Assembly (NCBI RefSeq): GCF_002813445.1
Contig: NZ_PHHD01000001.1
Location: 6,324,001 to 6,388,000 of the forward strand
Direction: 5' to 3'
DNA from: Pseudomonas tolaasii NCPPB 2192
GTDB lineage: Bacteria; Pseudomonadota; Gammaproteobacteria; Pseudomonadales; Pseudomonadaceae
DNA length: 64,000 nt
Program-made: the position numbers and the translations under genes
Notes under the pieces: model-generated
What the model was told of the DNA's origin: nothing
The model's database searches: none
The model's input: only the letters and a program-made list of their open reading frames with translations
Shown here: positions 25,670 to 33,955 of the stretch, piece after piece
Layout: every line of letters starts with the position of its first letter
Position numbering within the stretch: position 1 is the stretch's first letter

Positions 25670-26353
25670 TTGAAAGACAAGCAAAGTAACAAGCGCCCAC
25701 TCACGTTGCTGGTGCTGGCAAGCGTATTGACCACAGGCTGCGCAGGGCACCCTCCTGCGCCCGCTGTCGAGCGCAACCCTTGCCTGGATGAAGGCCCGGT
25801 GCACAGCGTGGCGTTTGACAGGTGTGTGGCTGATCGAGCGGCGGACCGAGCGGAAGCCCTCAGGCGCCTGCTGGACGATGCCAACCCCAACCCTCGCCAG
25901 CAAGCATTGGCCGAGCCTGGCCCTGACGACTACCAGGACGCCGACTTTCCAGACACACCCAACCCCATGCTTTACCAGGGGGCGCGCTCTGTCACGGCGG
26001 CTGAACGGCGGGCACTGCCCTACAAGATCAGAATCACCTGGAAGTACAGCTCCAAAACCCTCAGGCCAGCGCCCCGGGACCTCTCCCGGATGGAACAGAT
26101 GCGCAGCCTGATCGTGCCGGCCGTGCAGGAACAAGGGTTGGCGAAGTGGCTGTGCACGGTGACGGGTGGGCAACAGGTGCAGTGGATTTTCTATGCCGAA
26201 AGCGAGGAAAGCTTCAGGGCCCAAGTGAATGCCGCGCTGGCTAAAAGCGGCCCCTACCCGCTGGCGTTCACGACCCATAAAGAGCTCGCGCCGAGCGCCG
26301 AAATGGGTGGGACTGAAACGATCCGCATCACGCCCAAAGCCTGTATGGAATAA
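25670..26353 (+). CDS. Putative lipoprotein with DUF695-like C-terminal domain
   Basis: 227 residues. The signal peptide ends in a lipobox LTTG-C with the lipid-anchor cysteine at residue 24, followed by a proline-rich linker, so it is likely tethered to a membrane facing the periplasm. The C-terminal half resembles DUF695 proteins: IRITWKYSSKTLRP, LSRMEQMRSLIVPAVQEQG, QVQWIFYAESEESFRAQVN and YPLAFTTHKELAPS. Function unknown. The start is a TTG at 25670, the only start giving a signal peptide. Divergent from the phn operon; REP repeats follow it. Confidence 0.7.
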   Translation: MKDKQSNKRPLTLLVLASVLTTGCAGHPPAPAVERNPCLDEGPVHSVAFDRCVADRAADRAEALRRLLDDANPNPRQQALAEPGPDDYQDADFPDTPNPMLYQGARSVTAAERRALPYKIRITWKYSSKTLRPAPRDLSRMEQMRSLIVPAVQEQGLAKWLCTVTGGQQVQWIFYAESEESFRAQVNAALAKSGPYPLAFTTHKELAPSAEMGGTETIRITPKACME

Positions 26354-26355
26354 CG

Positions 26356-26490
26356 GGTGGCGAGCAGGCTTGCCCTGCGTTGGGCTGCGCAGCAGCCCCA
26401 ATAGGACCGGCGCGATAGAGTCAGACAGAACGCGTCGGCAGGGTTTGGGGCTGCTTCGCAGCCCAACGCAGGGCAAGCCCGCTCGCCACA
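26356..26490. repeat. Long inverted repeat (REP-type, about 45-bp arms)
   Basis: GGTGGCGAGCAGGCTTGCCCTGCGTTGGGCTGC and following bases return inverted as TGGGGCTGCTTCGCAGCCCAACGCAGGGCAAGCCCGCTCGCCAC. Arms are much longer than in the other REP pairs of the window and carry internal GGGCTGCGCAGCAGCCC-type hairpins. Confidence 0.85.
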
Positions 26491-26539
26491 GGGGATTGGT
26501 GTGTATTCAGCATTTAGGATCTGCCCTACACATCTTTCG

Positions 26540-26629
26540 GGTTGCGTCCGGTCAACCTCACCGCTAACCTTCGCGGGTCGCTGCAAATTCAGCGAACGGG
26601 TGTGGTAGCCCGGTTCCTTCATAGATCCC
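26540..26629 (+). ncRNA. Candidate structured RNA or leader upstream of the DUF3077/DUF6124-like gene
   Basis: No open frame is supported here, but structure is: TCGCTG-CAAATT-CAGCGA (26578-26595) is a perfect 6-bp stem, and GGGTGTGGTAGCCC (26598-26611) makes another short hairpin. A canonical terminator follows at 26630-26652. The whole could be a small RNA with its own terminator, or the first part of an attenuated leader for the gene at 26793. The motif TGTGGTAGC returns at 26751, next to that gene. Confidence 0.4.
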
Positions 26630-26652
26630 AAAACGCTTAAGGGCGTTTTTTT
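26630..26652 (+). terminator. Rho-independent terminator
   Basis: AAAACGC-TTAAGG-GCGTTTT stem-loop running into a T tract. It ends either a small RNA or a leader, 140 bp before the next start codon. Confidence 0.75.
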
Positions 26653-26716
26653 GTGCGGGCTGCTTTGTGGCGGCTGTGCATGGGAGGCTTCGGCCTGCCG
26701 GGTTTCTATGACCGGT

Positions 26717-26758
26717 CTACCACCCCGTGTACAGTCGCCTCCTTACATCGTGTGGTAG
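26717..26758 (+). promoter_or_regulatory. Inverted repeat CTACCAC...GTGGTAG before the small gene
   Basis: CTACCAC (26717-26723) and GTGGTAG (26752-26758) are perfect inverse arms around CCCGTGTACAGTCGCCTCC. The loop contains CGCCTCC, complementary to the GGAGG at 26765-26769, so the structure could hide or expose a ribosome-site-like sequence. Confidence 0.45.
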
Positions 26759-26792
26759 CGAAATGGAGGTGCTCATTCATAGGAGCTTCACC

Positions 26793-27059
26793 ATGAAAAA
26801 AGTCACACCCAATCCCCCGTCATCCCTCTCGGATAAAACCCCACCCGACGTCATCTTCACCGTCCGTCCCGGCCTCAGTACTGAAGTTGCCTTGAGCAAT
26901 GCCAGCGAGATGCTTGAGTCGGCGACTGTCTGTGCGTACGACTGCGCTGAACATCTGGGTGGCTCGGGCCGCAAGCAAGTGCTGGCGGTGGTGCAGATGA
27001 TTGAGATCGCGCAGTTGTTGGTGAATGAAGCACTGAATCGGGAGTGTCCCGTGGCTTGA
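26793..27059 (+). CDS. Small DUF3077/DUF6124-like protein
   Basis: 88-residue protein of a family that is abundant in Pseudomonas and has no known function. After a proline-rich start (MKKVTPNPPSSLSD) comes a conserved helical part: FTVRPGLSTEVALSNASEM, SATVCAYDCAEHLGG, and a final hydrophobic helix VVQMIEIAQLLVNEALN. No signal peptide or membrane segment. AGGAG at 26781-26785 favours the ATG at 26793 over the open start 66 nt upstream. The long structured region before it suggests RNA-level control. Confidence 0.7.
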   Translation: MKKVTPNPPSSLSDKTPPDVIFTVRPGLSTEVALSNASEMLESATVCAYDCAEHLGGSGRKQVLAVVQMIEIAQLLVNEALNRECPVA

Positions 27060-27075
27060 TGGCAAGGTGATCCCC

Positions 27076-27165
27076 TGTGGGAGCTGGCTTGCCTGCGATG
27101 GCGGTGGGTCAGCCACAAATCTGCCAACTGGCTCACCGCTATCGCAGGCAAGCCAGCTCCCACAG
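27076..27165. repeat. Inverted REP pair
   Basis: GTGGGAGCTGGCTTGCCTGCGATGGCGG faces CCGCTATCGCAGGCAAGCCAGCTCCCAC, between convergent genes. Confidence 0.85.
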
Positions 27166-27205
27166 TTGATTTTCATTGGTGGGGGGGAAATATTTCAAGG
27201 CCATG

Positions 27206-27236
27206 AAAAAGGCGACCCGAGGGTCGCCTTTTTTCA
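27206..27236. terminator. Bidirectional terminator
   Basis: GGCGACCC-GA-GGGTCGCC (27211-27228) flanked by AAAAA on the left and TTTTTT on the right, so it can end transcription from both sides; it reaches the stop codon of the minus-strand lipoprotein gene. Confidence 0.85.
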
Positions 27237-27626
27237 TTGTGCGTATTGCTTGCTCAACCCGGGCGGCACGCCCTGTACGTTGGTTTCCTCCCACGGCCCG
27301 TTCGGGCTGATCGAGCGGCTCCAGCCGTTGCTCCAGCGGTAGTAGGTGCGCTGGCGGTAGAAGGTGTCGGGCTGTTCTTCCAGCACATACACCTGCATTT
27401 TGCCGTCCCAGTGGCTGGCGGCGCCCGGTGGTGGGGCGAAGGTGGGCGAGGAGCTTGGCACGGGTTTCGGCGGCGTGACCGGGCCGGACGGTTTGGTGCT
27501 TGGCTGGGTCGACGGGCCTGACGGCGGGATGGTCGGGCCGGTGGGCCCGGGAGGTGGCCGGTGGACCGCACAAGCGCTCAGGCCGAGTACCAGGCTGAGC
27601 AGGGTAATGCGTGCAAGTGCGGTCAT
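27234..27626 (-). CDS. Proline-rich putative lipoprotein
   Basis: 130 residues: signal peptide MTALARITLLSLVLGLSA with lipid-anchor cysteine 19, then a long proline, serine and threonine spacer (PPPGPTGPTIPPSGPSTQPS onward) of about 45 residues, then a small conserved end with YVLEEQPDTFYRQRTYYRWS and NGPWEETNVQGVP. The spacer could reach through peptidoglycan. Function unknown. Lies 15 nt downstream of ccmI on the same strand and may share its transcript. Confidence 0.75.
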   Translation of the reverse strand: MTALARITLLSLVLGLSACAVHRPPPGPTGPTIPPSGPSTQPSTKPSGPVTPPKPVPSSSPTFAPPPGAASHWDGKMQVYVLEEQPDTFYRQRTYYRWSNGWSRSISPNGPWEETNVQGVPPGLSKQYAQ

Positions 27627-27641
27627 GGGCGTTTCCTCAAA

Positions 27642-28829
27642 TTACTTATCCGGACTGTCGATGGTCAGCTGCTGCAGCGCAGTGGTGCTGCTGGCCAAAG
27701 GTTGGCTGCGGCCGATCCACTCGCCAGTGGTCGGCTGACCGGCCCGGGATATGCGCGCAACCAGTTGGACTTCGGGGAAGTTCGACAGTTTCAACTGCGG
27801 CATCATTGCATCGCTGTCGCTCAGTTCGACGGTGATCGGCAGCTGGGCGACGGTGACGCGTTTGGCCGCCAGCGGTGCCGGTGGGCCGTTCACCGCCCGG
27901 GCGAAGATGAACACGCTGTCGCTCGGCAAGGCCTTGGCTTTCACGTCAGCGCTCAGGTCCACACGCACGTTCATCGCGGATTTTTGAGGTGCGACGGTGC
28001 CGCCACTTTCCTTGAGCTTCTCGGCCGCGCGGTCGATACCGCCTTGCAGGGCTGCGCGGGAGTTGTCGTCCGGTGGCAGTTGGGCCAGCAGGCGGTTCCA
28101 GTAGTCGATCGCTTCCTGGTAACGCTGCCCTTCAAAGGCGGCGATACCGAGCAAGCCGAGGCTGGTAACTTCCTTCGGATCCAGCTTCAACGCTTCGTCC
28201 GTCAGCGCCTGCACTTTGGGCGACCACTGTTTGTTGTCGGCAAAGTACTGGGCCTGGGCCCACTGGCCGAGCAGTTCCGGCTGGCGACCGGCCAGGGCCA
28301 CGGTGCGTTCGAAGATTTTGGCGGCATCGGCGGAACGGTCTTGAGCCATATAGGCGCGACCGAGGAAATACAGGCCTTCCGGCGAATCCGGCTGGGCGAC
28401 GGCGGCGCGTTCCAGGCGGCGGGTCATGTCTTCCATGGACACCGGCGGCTGGGAGAATTCGCGGGTCAGTTCGACCTTGTCGCTGGCGCCGTAATGCAGG
28501 TACAGCACCACGCCCAACACCGGCACCAGAAACGCCGCCAACAAGGGCAACGGTTTGCCCAGACGCGACTCGCGGGGCGTTTCCACACCTTCGGTATCGG
28601 CGAGCAATTCGCGGGCCGCTTCAGCGCGGCCGGTGTCGAGTTGCGCGGGGTTCAGCACGCCTTCGTCCTGCTGCACCTGCAGCTCGGCCACGCGTTCCTG
28701 ATACAGCGCCACGTTCAGCGCGGTGCGGTCTTCCTCACGCTGGGCACGACGGTCGCGCAACACAGGAATCAACAGAAAACTCAGGGCAATCAGGAGCAGC
28801 AACCCTGCTGCGAGCCAGAAATCAATCAT
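27642..28829 (-). CDS. ccmI: Cytochrome c maturation protein CcmI (CycH)
   Basis: Holds apocytochrome c for haem attachment at the CcmFHI complex. 395 residues: two N-terminal membrane helices (MIDFWLAAGLLLLIALSFLL and PLPLLAAFLVPVLGVVLYL, about 94-112) and a periplasmic TPR part (LYFLGRAYMAQDRSADAAKI, LGLLGIAAFEGQRYQEAIDY), then a C-terminal beta domain. The ATG at 28829 overlaps the ccmH stop by 8 nt. Last gene of the ccm operon. Confidence 0.94.
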   Translation of the reverse strand: MIDFWLAAGLLLLIALSFLLIPVLRDRRAQREEDRTALNVALYQERVAELQVQQDEGVLNPAQLDTGRAEAARELLADTEGVETPRESRLGKPLPLLAAFLVPVLGVVLYLHYGASDKVELTREFSQPPVSMEDMTRRLERAAVAQPDSPEGLYFLGRAYMAQDRSADAAKIFERTVALAGRQPELLGQWAQAQYFADNKQWSPKVQALTDEALKLDPKEVTSLGLLGIAAFEGQRYQEAIDYWNRLLAQLPPDDNSRAALQGGIDRAAEKLKESGGTVAPQKSAMNVRVDLSADVKAKALPSDSVFIFARAVNGPPAPLAAKRVTVAQLPITVELSDSDAMMPQLKLSNFPEVQLVARISRAGQPTTGEWIGRSQPLASSTTALQQLTIDSPDK

Positions 28830-29295
28830 CAGTCTTGGTGTCCAGCAATTGGTCGAGGCGTTTGCGTTCTTCAGGGGACAGCGCGTCGGTGCCGTCAATC
28901 GGCGCGGCGCGGCGGCGGCGTACGATCACGGCCATCACCACCACACCGGCCAGCAACAGCCCGGCGGGGCCGAACCAGAGCAGCGCGGTCTTGCCGGTGA
29001 GGGCCGGTTTGTAGCGCACGAAATCACCGTAGCGGTCGACCATGAAGTCGATGATCTGCTGGTTGTCCTTGCCCTCTCCCAACATGCGGAAGATCTCTTT
29101 GCGCAGGTCGGCGGCGATGGGCGCGTTGGAGTCGGCAATGTCCTGATTCTGGCACTTGGGACAGCGCAGTTCCTTGGTCAGGTCGCGGAAACGCTCGCGG
29201 TCACCGTCCTTGGCGAACTCGTAGGTGTCGATGGCGGCGTGGGCTACCCCGGCCAAACCCAGCGCCAGGACTGCGGCGGCTAACAGACGCTTCAT
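28822..29295 (-). CDS. ccmH: Cytochrome c maturation thiol oxidoreductase CcmH (CcmL)
   Basis: Reduces the cysteines of apocytochrome c before haem ligation. 157 residues: signal peptide MKRLLAAAVLALGLAGVAHA, the redox motif LRCPKCQNQDIADSNAP near residue 45, and a C-terminal membrane helix ALLWFGPAGLLLAGVVVMAV. Overlaps both neighbours. Confidence 0.95.
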   Translation of the reverse strand: MKRLLAAAVLALGLAGVAHAAIDTYEFAKDGDRERFRDLTKELRCPKCQNQDIADSNAPIAADLRKEIFRMLGEGKDNQQIIDFMVDRYGDFVRYKPALTGKTALLWFGPAGLLLAGVVVMAVIVRRRRAAPIDGTDALSPEERKRLDQLLDTKTDD

Positions 29296-29828
29296 GGCTT
29301 GGCCTCATCGACCAGCGCCTGGTACTTGGCGGCCAGTTGCTCACGCCAGACCACTTCGTCGATCACGCCGACGTACTTGTCGCGGATCACGCCTTTAGCG
29401 TCGATGAAGAAGGTTTCCGGGGCGCCATACACGCCGAGGTTCAGGCCGAGGTTGCCGTCTTCGTCGCGGATATCCAACTGATACGGGTTATGGAACTCCG
29501 CCAGCCATTTCAGCGCCGCGGCATTGTCATCCTTGTAGTTGATGCCGTAAATCACCACGCCCTTCTCGGCCAGCTTGTTCAACACCGGGTGTTCAACGCG
29601 GCAGGAAATGCACCAGGTTCCCCACACGTTGACCAGCGCCGGCTTGCCCAGCAAATCAGCCTGGGTCAGGGTCTTGTCGCCCTGCACCGTTGGCAGGCTG
29701 AAGGCCGGGAATTGCTTGCCGATCATTGCCGAGGGCAACTCGGCCGGGTCCAGGTACAAGCCGCGATACAGGAACACTGCCACCACCAGAAACGCCGCCA
29801 GCGGCAACACCATCAACCAACGCTTCAT
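29292..29828 (-). CDS. ccmG: Thiol:disulfide interchange protein CcmG/DsbE
   Basis: Membrane-anchored periplasmic thioredoxin that passes electrons to CcmH. 178 residues: N-terminal anchor MKRWLMVLPLAAFLVVAVFL, thioredoxin fold with active site NVWGTWCISCRVEHPVL, and the cis-proline region YGAPETFFIDAKG. The active site is WCISC, a minor change from the more frequent WCPSC/WCVSC. 4-nt overlaps on both sides. Confidence 0.95.
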   Translation of the reverse strand: MKRWLMVLPLAAFLVVAVFLYRGLYLDPAELPSAMIGKQFPAFSLPTVQGDKTLTQADLLGKPALVNVWGTWCISCRVEHPVLNKLAEKGVVIYGINYKDDNAAALKWLAEFHNPYQLDIRDEDGNLGLNLGVYGAPETFFIDAKGVIRDKYVGVIDEVVWREQLAAKYQALVDEAKP

Positions 29829-31813
29829 ACCGCCGCTCCTTGCAGGCCGAGGGCTTCGCGCACCCGGCTTTTCACCTTGACCCGATAACGCCGGTCCAGC
29901 GCAGCCAGCAAACCACCGAAACCGGTGAGCAGGCCGCCGAACCAGATCCAGCGCACAAACGGCTTCACATGCACGCGTACGGCCCAGGCGCCGTCGCCCA
30001 GCGGTTCACCCAGTGCCACATAGAGGTCACGGGTGAAACCGGCGTCGATCCCGGCTTCGGTCATCATCGAACTTTGCACGGTATACAGGCGTTTTTCCGG
30101 ATGCAGCACCGCCACTTCCTTGCCGTTGCGCACGACGCGCACAGTGCCTTTGTCCGAGGTGAAGTTCGGGCCTTCGAAGTGCCTGGCGCCCTCGAAAATG
30201 AAGTGGTAACCGGCCAGGTCCATGGACTCGCCCGGTGCCAGGCGCAGGTCGCGCTCGGCGCTGTTCTGGCTGGAGAGCACCACGCCCAGGGCGCACACGG
30301 CAATGCCGATGTGGGCGATTTGCATGCCCCAGTAGCTGCGGGTCAGGCTTGGCAGGCCTTTGATCAAGCCTTTGTGGCGGGTTTTGTCGAAGATGTCGCG
30401 CACGCCGGCCAGCAACACCCAGGCGGCGAGCAGGAAGGTGGCGAGCACGGCCCAGTTGAAATCGCCGTAAGCCAGCCCGGCGATCACTGCCAGCGCCACG
30501 CTGCCCAGTAGCACGGGCATCAGCATGCCCGCCAGCCATTTCACCGGGGTGTCCTTCCAGCGCACCAGTACGCCAATGGCCATCACCACCATCAACAGGC
30601 CCATCAACGGGATGAACAACGCGTTGAAGTACGGCGGGCCGACGGACAGCTTGGCGCCGCTGAGGGCGTCCAGCACCAACGGGTACAACGTGCCGAGCAG
30701 AATCATCGACGCGGCCACCACCAGCACCAGGTTATTGCCCAGCAACAGGGTTTCCCGCGACCACAGGTTGAAACCGACCTGGCTCTTGACCACCGGCGCG
30801 CGCAGGGCGAACAAGGTGAGTGAGCCACCGACCACAAACAGCAGGAAGATCAGAATGAAAATGCCGCGCGCCGGGTCGGATGCAAACGCATGCACCGACG
30901 TCAGAACCCCCGAACGCACGAGGAAAGTGCCGAGCAGGCTGAGGGAAAACGCCGCAATCGCCAGCAACACGGTCCAGCTTTTGAACACACCACGTTTTTC
31001 GGTGACGGCCAGAGAGTGAATCAGCGCGGTGCCGACCAGCCAGGGCATGAACGAGGCGTTTTCCACCGGGTCCCAGAACCACCAGCCGCCCCAGCCGAGT
31101 TCGTAGTAGGCCCACCACGAACCCAGGGTGATGCCGATGCCGAGGAAGGCCCAGGCGACGATGGTCCATGGCCGCGACCAGCGCGCCCAAGCCGCATCGA
31201 GACGCCCGCCAAGCAAGGCGGCGATGGCGAAGGCGAAGGCCACTGAGAAACCGACGTAGCCCATGTAGAGCATCGGCGGGTGCACGATCAGGCCGATGTC
31301 TTGCAGCAACGGGTTGAGGTCGTGCCCGTCCGCCGGGATTTGCGGCAGGATGCGGGTGAAGGGGTTGGAGGTCATGATCAAGAACAGCAGGAAGCCGATG
31401 CTGATCATGCCCATCACCGCCAGCACGCGAGCCAGCATCACTTGCGGCAGTTGGCGCGAGAACACCGACACGGCGAAGGTCCAGCCGCCGAGGATCAAGG
31501 CCCATAGCAACAGTGAGCCTTCGTGGGCGCCCCAAACGGCGCTGAACTTGTAGTACCAGGGCAGCGCGCTGTTGGAGTTATTGGCCACATAGGCGACGGA
31601 AAAATCGTCGGTCATGAAGGCGTAGGTCAGGCAGCCGAAGGCGAACAGCAGAAACGCAAACTGGCCCCAGGCGGCCGGCTGCGCCAGGCTCATCCACAGG
31701 CGGTCGCCGTGCCAGGCGCCGAGCAACGGCACCACGGCCTGCACGACGGCAAAGCACAGGGCGAGGATCATCGCCAACTGGCCGAGCTCCGGAATAAACA
31801 GTGCGGACGTCAT
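29825..31813 (-). CDS. ccmF: Haem lyase CcmF
   Basis: Large inner-membrane subunit that joins haem to apocytochrome c. 662 residues with about 15 membrane helices; the tryptophan-rich haem-handling signature WGGWWFWDPVENASFMPW lies near 230-250, and conserved histidines occur in the flanking helices (MYMGYVGFSVAFAFA). It sits after ccmE in standard order, overlapping ccmG by 4 nt. Confidence 0.96.
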   Translation of the reverse strand: MTSALFIPELGQLAMILALCFAVVQAVVPLLGAWHGDRLWMSLAQPAAWGQFAFLLFAFGCLTYAFMTDDFSVAYVANNSNSALPWYYKFSAVWGAHEGSLLLWALILGGWTFAVSVFSRQLPQVMLARVLAVMGMISIGFLLFLIMTSNPFTRILPQIPADGHDLNPLLQDIGLIVHPPMLYMGYVGFSVAFAFAIAALLGGRLDAAWARWSRPWTIVAWAFLGIGITLGSWWAYYELGWGGWWFWDPVENASFMPWLVGTALIHSLAVTEKRGVFKSWTVLLAIAAFSLSLLGTFLVRSGVLTSVHAFASDPARGIFILIFLLFVVGGSLTLFALRAPVVKSQVGFNLWSRETLLLGNNLVLVVAASMILLGTLYPLVLDALSGAKLSVGPPYFNALFIPLMGLLMVVMAIGVLVRWKDTPVKWLAGMLMPVLLGSVALAVIAGLAYGDFNWAVLATFLLAAWVLLAGVRDIFDKTRHKGLIKGLPSLTRSYWGMQIAHIGIAVCALGVVLSSQNSAERDLRLAPGESMDLAGYHFIFEGARHFEGPNFTSDKGTVRVVRNGKEVAVLHPEKRLYTVQSSMMTEAGIDAGFTRDLYVALGEPLGDGAWAVRVHVKPFVRWIWFGGLLTGFGGLLAALDRRYRVKVKSRVREALGLQGAAV

Positions 31814-31816
31814 GGC

Positions 31817-32275
31817 TCAACCCTCCTTGGCCGGGGTGGCAGGTGCGGACTGGCCGCTGTCTTTGAGGGCCTTGGTGACTTCCGGCGGCATGTATTTTTC
31901 ATCGTGCTTGGCCAGCACTTCGTCGGCCACCACCACGCCGTCGGCGTTGAGTTTGCCCAGGGCGACGATGCCCTGGCCTTCGCGGAACAGGTCCGGGAGG
32001 ATGCCGCGGTAGGTGATGGTTACGGCTTTGTTGAAGTCGGTGACCACGAAGGTCACGTCGAGGGAGTCCGAAGACCGTTTCAGCGACCCCTTCTCCACCA
32101 TGCCGCCGGCGCGGATGCGCGTGTCCACCGGGGCTTCGCCATTGGCGATCTGGGTCGGGGTGTAGAACAGGTTGATGTTCTCCCGCAGGGCGCTCATCGC
32201 CAGGGCCACGGCAATACTCACACCGGCCAGAATGGCCAGAATGATCAACAGACGCTTTCTACGCAGCGGATTCAC
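31817..32275 (-). CDS. ccmE: Haem chaperone CcmE
   Basis: Periplasmic chaperone that binds haem covalently and delivers it to CcmF. 152 residues: membrane anchor LLIILAILAGVSIAVALAM, OB-fold body, and the haem-binding histidine in VLAKHDEKYMPPE (HxxxY). The start is a GTG at 32275 in a GTGA overlap with the ccmD stop. Confidence 0.95.
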   Translation of the reverse strand: MNPLRRKRLLIILAILAGVSIAVALAMSALRENINLFYTPTQIANGEAPVDTRIRAGGMVEKGSLKRSSDSLDVTFVVTDFNKAVTITYRGILPDLFREGQGIVALGKLNADGVVVADEVLAKHDEKYMPPEVTKALKDSGQSAPATPAKEG

Positions 32276-32448
32276 TTATCGGTCTCCCGGCGCAAACGTC
32301 GCGCCTCTTGTTGCAGGTAACGCTTGCGGGCCAGGATCGGCGCGGCGACGTTGAGGGCCAGCACCGTCAGGCAGATGCCGTAGGCCGTCCAGACATACAG
32401 GCCGTGATGGCCCATGGCGAGAAAATCACTGAACGACGCAAAGCTCAT
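32272..32448 (-). CDS. ccmD: Haem exporter protein CcmD
   Basis: Single-helix protein of 58 residues that helps release holo-CcmE from the CcmABC complex. MSFASFSDFLAMGHHGLYVW, membrane helix AYGICLTVLALNVAAPILA, and a basic tail KRYLQQEARRLRRE match the family. I start at 32448 (overlap with ccmC stop); the frame opens 42 nt further upstream without family character. Confidence 0.93.
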   Translation of the reverse strand: MSFASFSDFLAMGHHGLYVWTAYGICLTVLALNVAAPILARKRYLQQEARRLRRETDK

Positions 32449-33200
32449 CCACGGGCTCCCAGGCAGGTTTGCACTTCGGCCTTGACCCAACTGGCGCGGG
32501 CTTCACGCTTGAGTACTTCGAGGCGCATGCGCATCAGCAGCACGGCGCCGAAGAAGCAGTAGAACCCCAGCACCATCAGCAGCAACGGCGCCCACATTTC
32601 CACGGGCATGGCCGGTTTTTCGGTGAGCGTAAAAGTGGCGCCCTGGTGCAGGGTGTTCCACCATTCCACCGAGTATTTGATGATCGGGATGTTGATCACG
32701 CCGACAATCGCCAGCACGGCGCAGGCCTTGGCGGCGCTGTCGCGGTTGCTGATGGCATTGCCCAGCGCGATCAGACCGAAGTACAGGAACAGCAGGATCA
32801 GCATGGAAGTGAGCCGCGCGTCCCACACCCACCACGAACCCCAGGTGGGTTTGCCCCAGATCGCGCCGGTGACCAGCGCCACGGCGGTCATCCACGCGCC
32901 GATGGGCGCGGCGCATTGCAGGGCCACGTCGGCGAGTTTCATCTTCCACACCAGGCCGACGATGCCGCACACGGCCATCATCACGTAGCAGGACTGGGCC
33001 AGCATGGCGGCGGGCACGTGGATATAGATGATGCGAAAGCTGTTGCCTTGCTGGTAGTCCGGCGGCGCAAAGGCCAGGCCCCAGACCAGGCCGATGCCGA
33101 TCAGCAAAATGGCGGCGATGCTCAGCCATGGCAGCAGCTTGCCGCTGATGCCGTAAAACCATTTGGGCGAGCCGAGCTTGTGAAACCAGGTCCAGTTCAT
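32445..33200 (-). CDS. ccmC: Haem transporter CcmC
   Basis: Inner-membrane protein that presents haem to CcmE. 251 residues, six membrane helices, with the tryptophan-rich signature WGSWWVWDARLTSMLILLFL near 125-145 and conserved periplasmic histidines (YIHVPAAMLAQSCY). Start set at the ATG at 33200 (MNWTWFHKL) with GGAAA upstream; an ATG at 33212 behind GGGAGG is an equally possible start that adds four residues. Gap to ccmB is 86 bp, the only sizeable gap in the operon. Confidence 0.94.
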   Translation of the reverse strand: MNWTWFHKLGSPKWFYGISGKLLPWLSIAAILLIGIGLVWGLAFAPPDYQQGNSFRIIYIHVPAAMLAQSCYVMMAVCGIVGLVWKMKLADVALQCAAPIGAWMTAVALVTGAIWGKPTWGSWWVWDARLTSMLILLFLYFGLIALGNAISNRDSAAKACAVLAIVGVINIPIIKYSVEWWNTLHQGATFTLTEKPAMPVEMWAPLLLMVLGFYCFFGAVLLMRMRLEVLKREARASWVKAEVQTCLGARG

Positions 33201-33286
33201 TGCTGTTTCCATCACGGTGGCCTCCCGTCATTGCGGGAGGCTCAGGGTCTTTACTGGTCAAGGGTATAACGCTTAACCAGACCTCA

Positions 33287-33955
33287 TTATTCGCCGACGC
33301 TGATCTTCAGGCCAGCCGCTATAGCAAAGGGTGTCAGGGTTACCGCCAGGGCGGTCAGGCTGCCAAGCCACAGGAGGTAACCGGTCGCCGGCATGCCCAT
33401 GAGCGCGGCCTGCAAGGCGCCGCTGCCCAGGATCAACACCGGGATATACAAAGGTAGAATCAGCAGGGCCAGCAACAGGCCGCCCCGCTTCAAACCGACG
33501 GTCAACGCTGCGCCCACCGCCCCCAACAGGCTGAGCACCGGCGTACCGAGCAACAAGGACAGCAGCAATACAGGCAGGCATTCAAACGGCAAGCCCAGCA
33601 TCATTGCCAACAGCGGCGAAAGCAAGACTAGCGCCAAGCCGGAAAAAACCCAGTGTGCCAGCACCTTGGCCAACACCAAAAGTGGCAAAGGGTGCGACGA
33701 AAGGACCCACTGTTCAAGGGAACCGTCTTCGAAATCACTGCGAAACAGCCCGTCCAGCGAGAGCAGAACCGCTAAAAGCGCGGCCACCCACACCAGTCCC
33801 GGGGACAAGGTTTGCAACAGTTTAGTCTCGGGGCCGACCGCCAGCGGAAACAGTGCGATGACAATCGCGAAAAATACCAGCGGGTTGGCCAGTTCGGCCG
33901 GGCGACGGCACAGCAGCCGCGCTTCGCGGGCGACCAACAGGGCGAATACGCTCAT
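33287..33955 (-). CDS. ccmB: Haem exporter permease CcmB
   Basis: Membrane subunit of the CcmAB ATPase, 222 residues and six helices. Begins MSVFALLVAREARLLCRRPA, with the conserved LFRSDFEDGSLEQWVLSSHP loop (about 72-91). CcmAB uses ATP to free holo-CcmE from CcmC. Overlaps ccmA by 4 nt. Confidence 0.95.
   Translation of the reverse strand: MSVFALLVAREARLLCRRPAELANPLVFFAIVIALFPLAVGPETKLLQTLSPGLVWVAALLAVLLSLDGLFRSDFEDGSLEQWVLSSHPLPLLVLAKVLAHWVFSGLALVLLSPLLAMMLGLPFECLPVLLLSLLLGTPVLSLLGAVGAALTVGLKRGGLLLALLILPLYIPVLILGSGALQAALMGMPATGYLLWLGSLTALAVTLTPFAIAAGLKISVGE

Noticed and set aside
25663..25690. ATG start for the DUF695-like lipoprotein at 25663
   Set aside because: Seven bases from the TTG, therefore in another frame, and stops after eight codons.
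27561..29000. 479-codon plus-strand open frame opposite ccmI
   Set aside because: Antisense shadow; ccmI on the minus strand has TPRs and correct operon overlaps.
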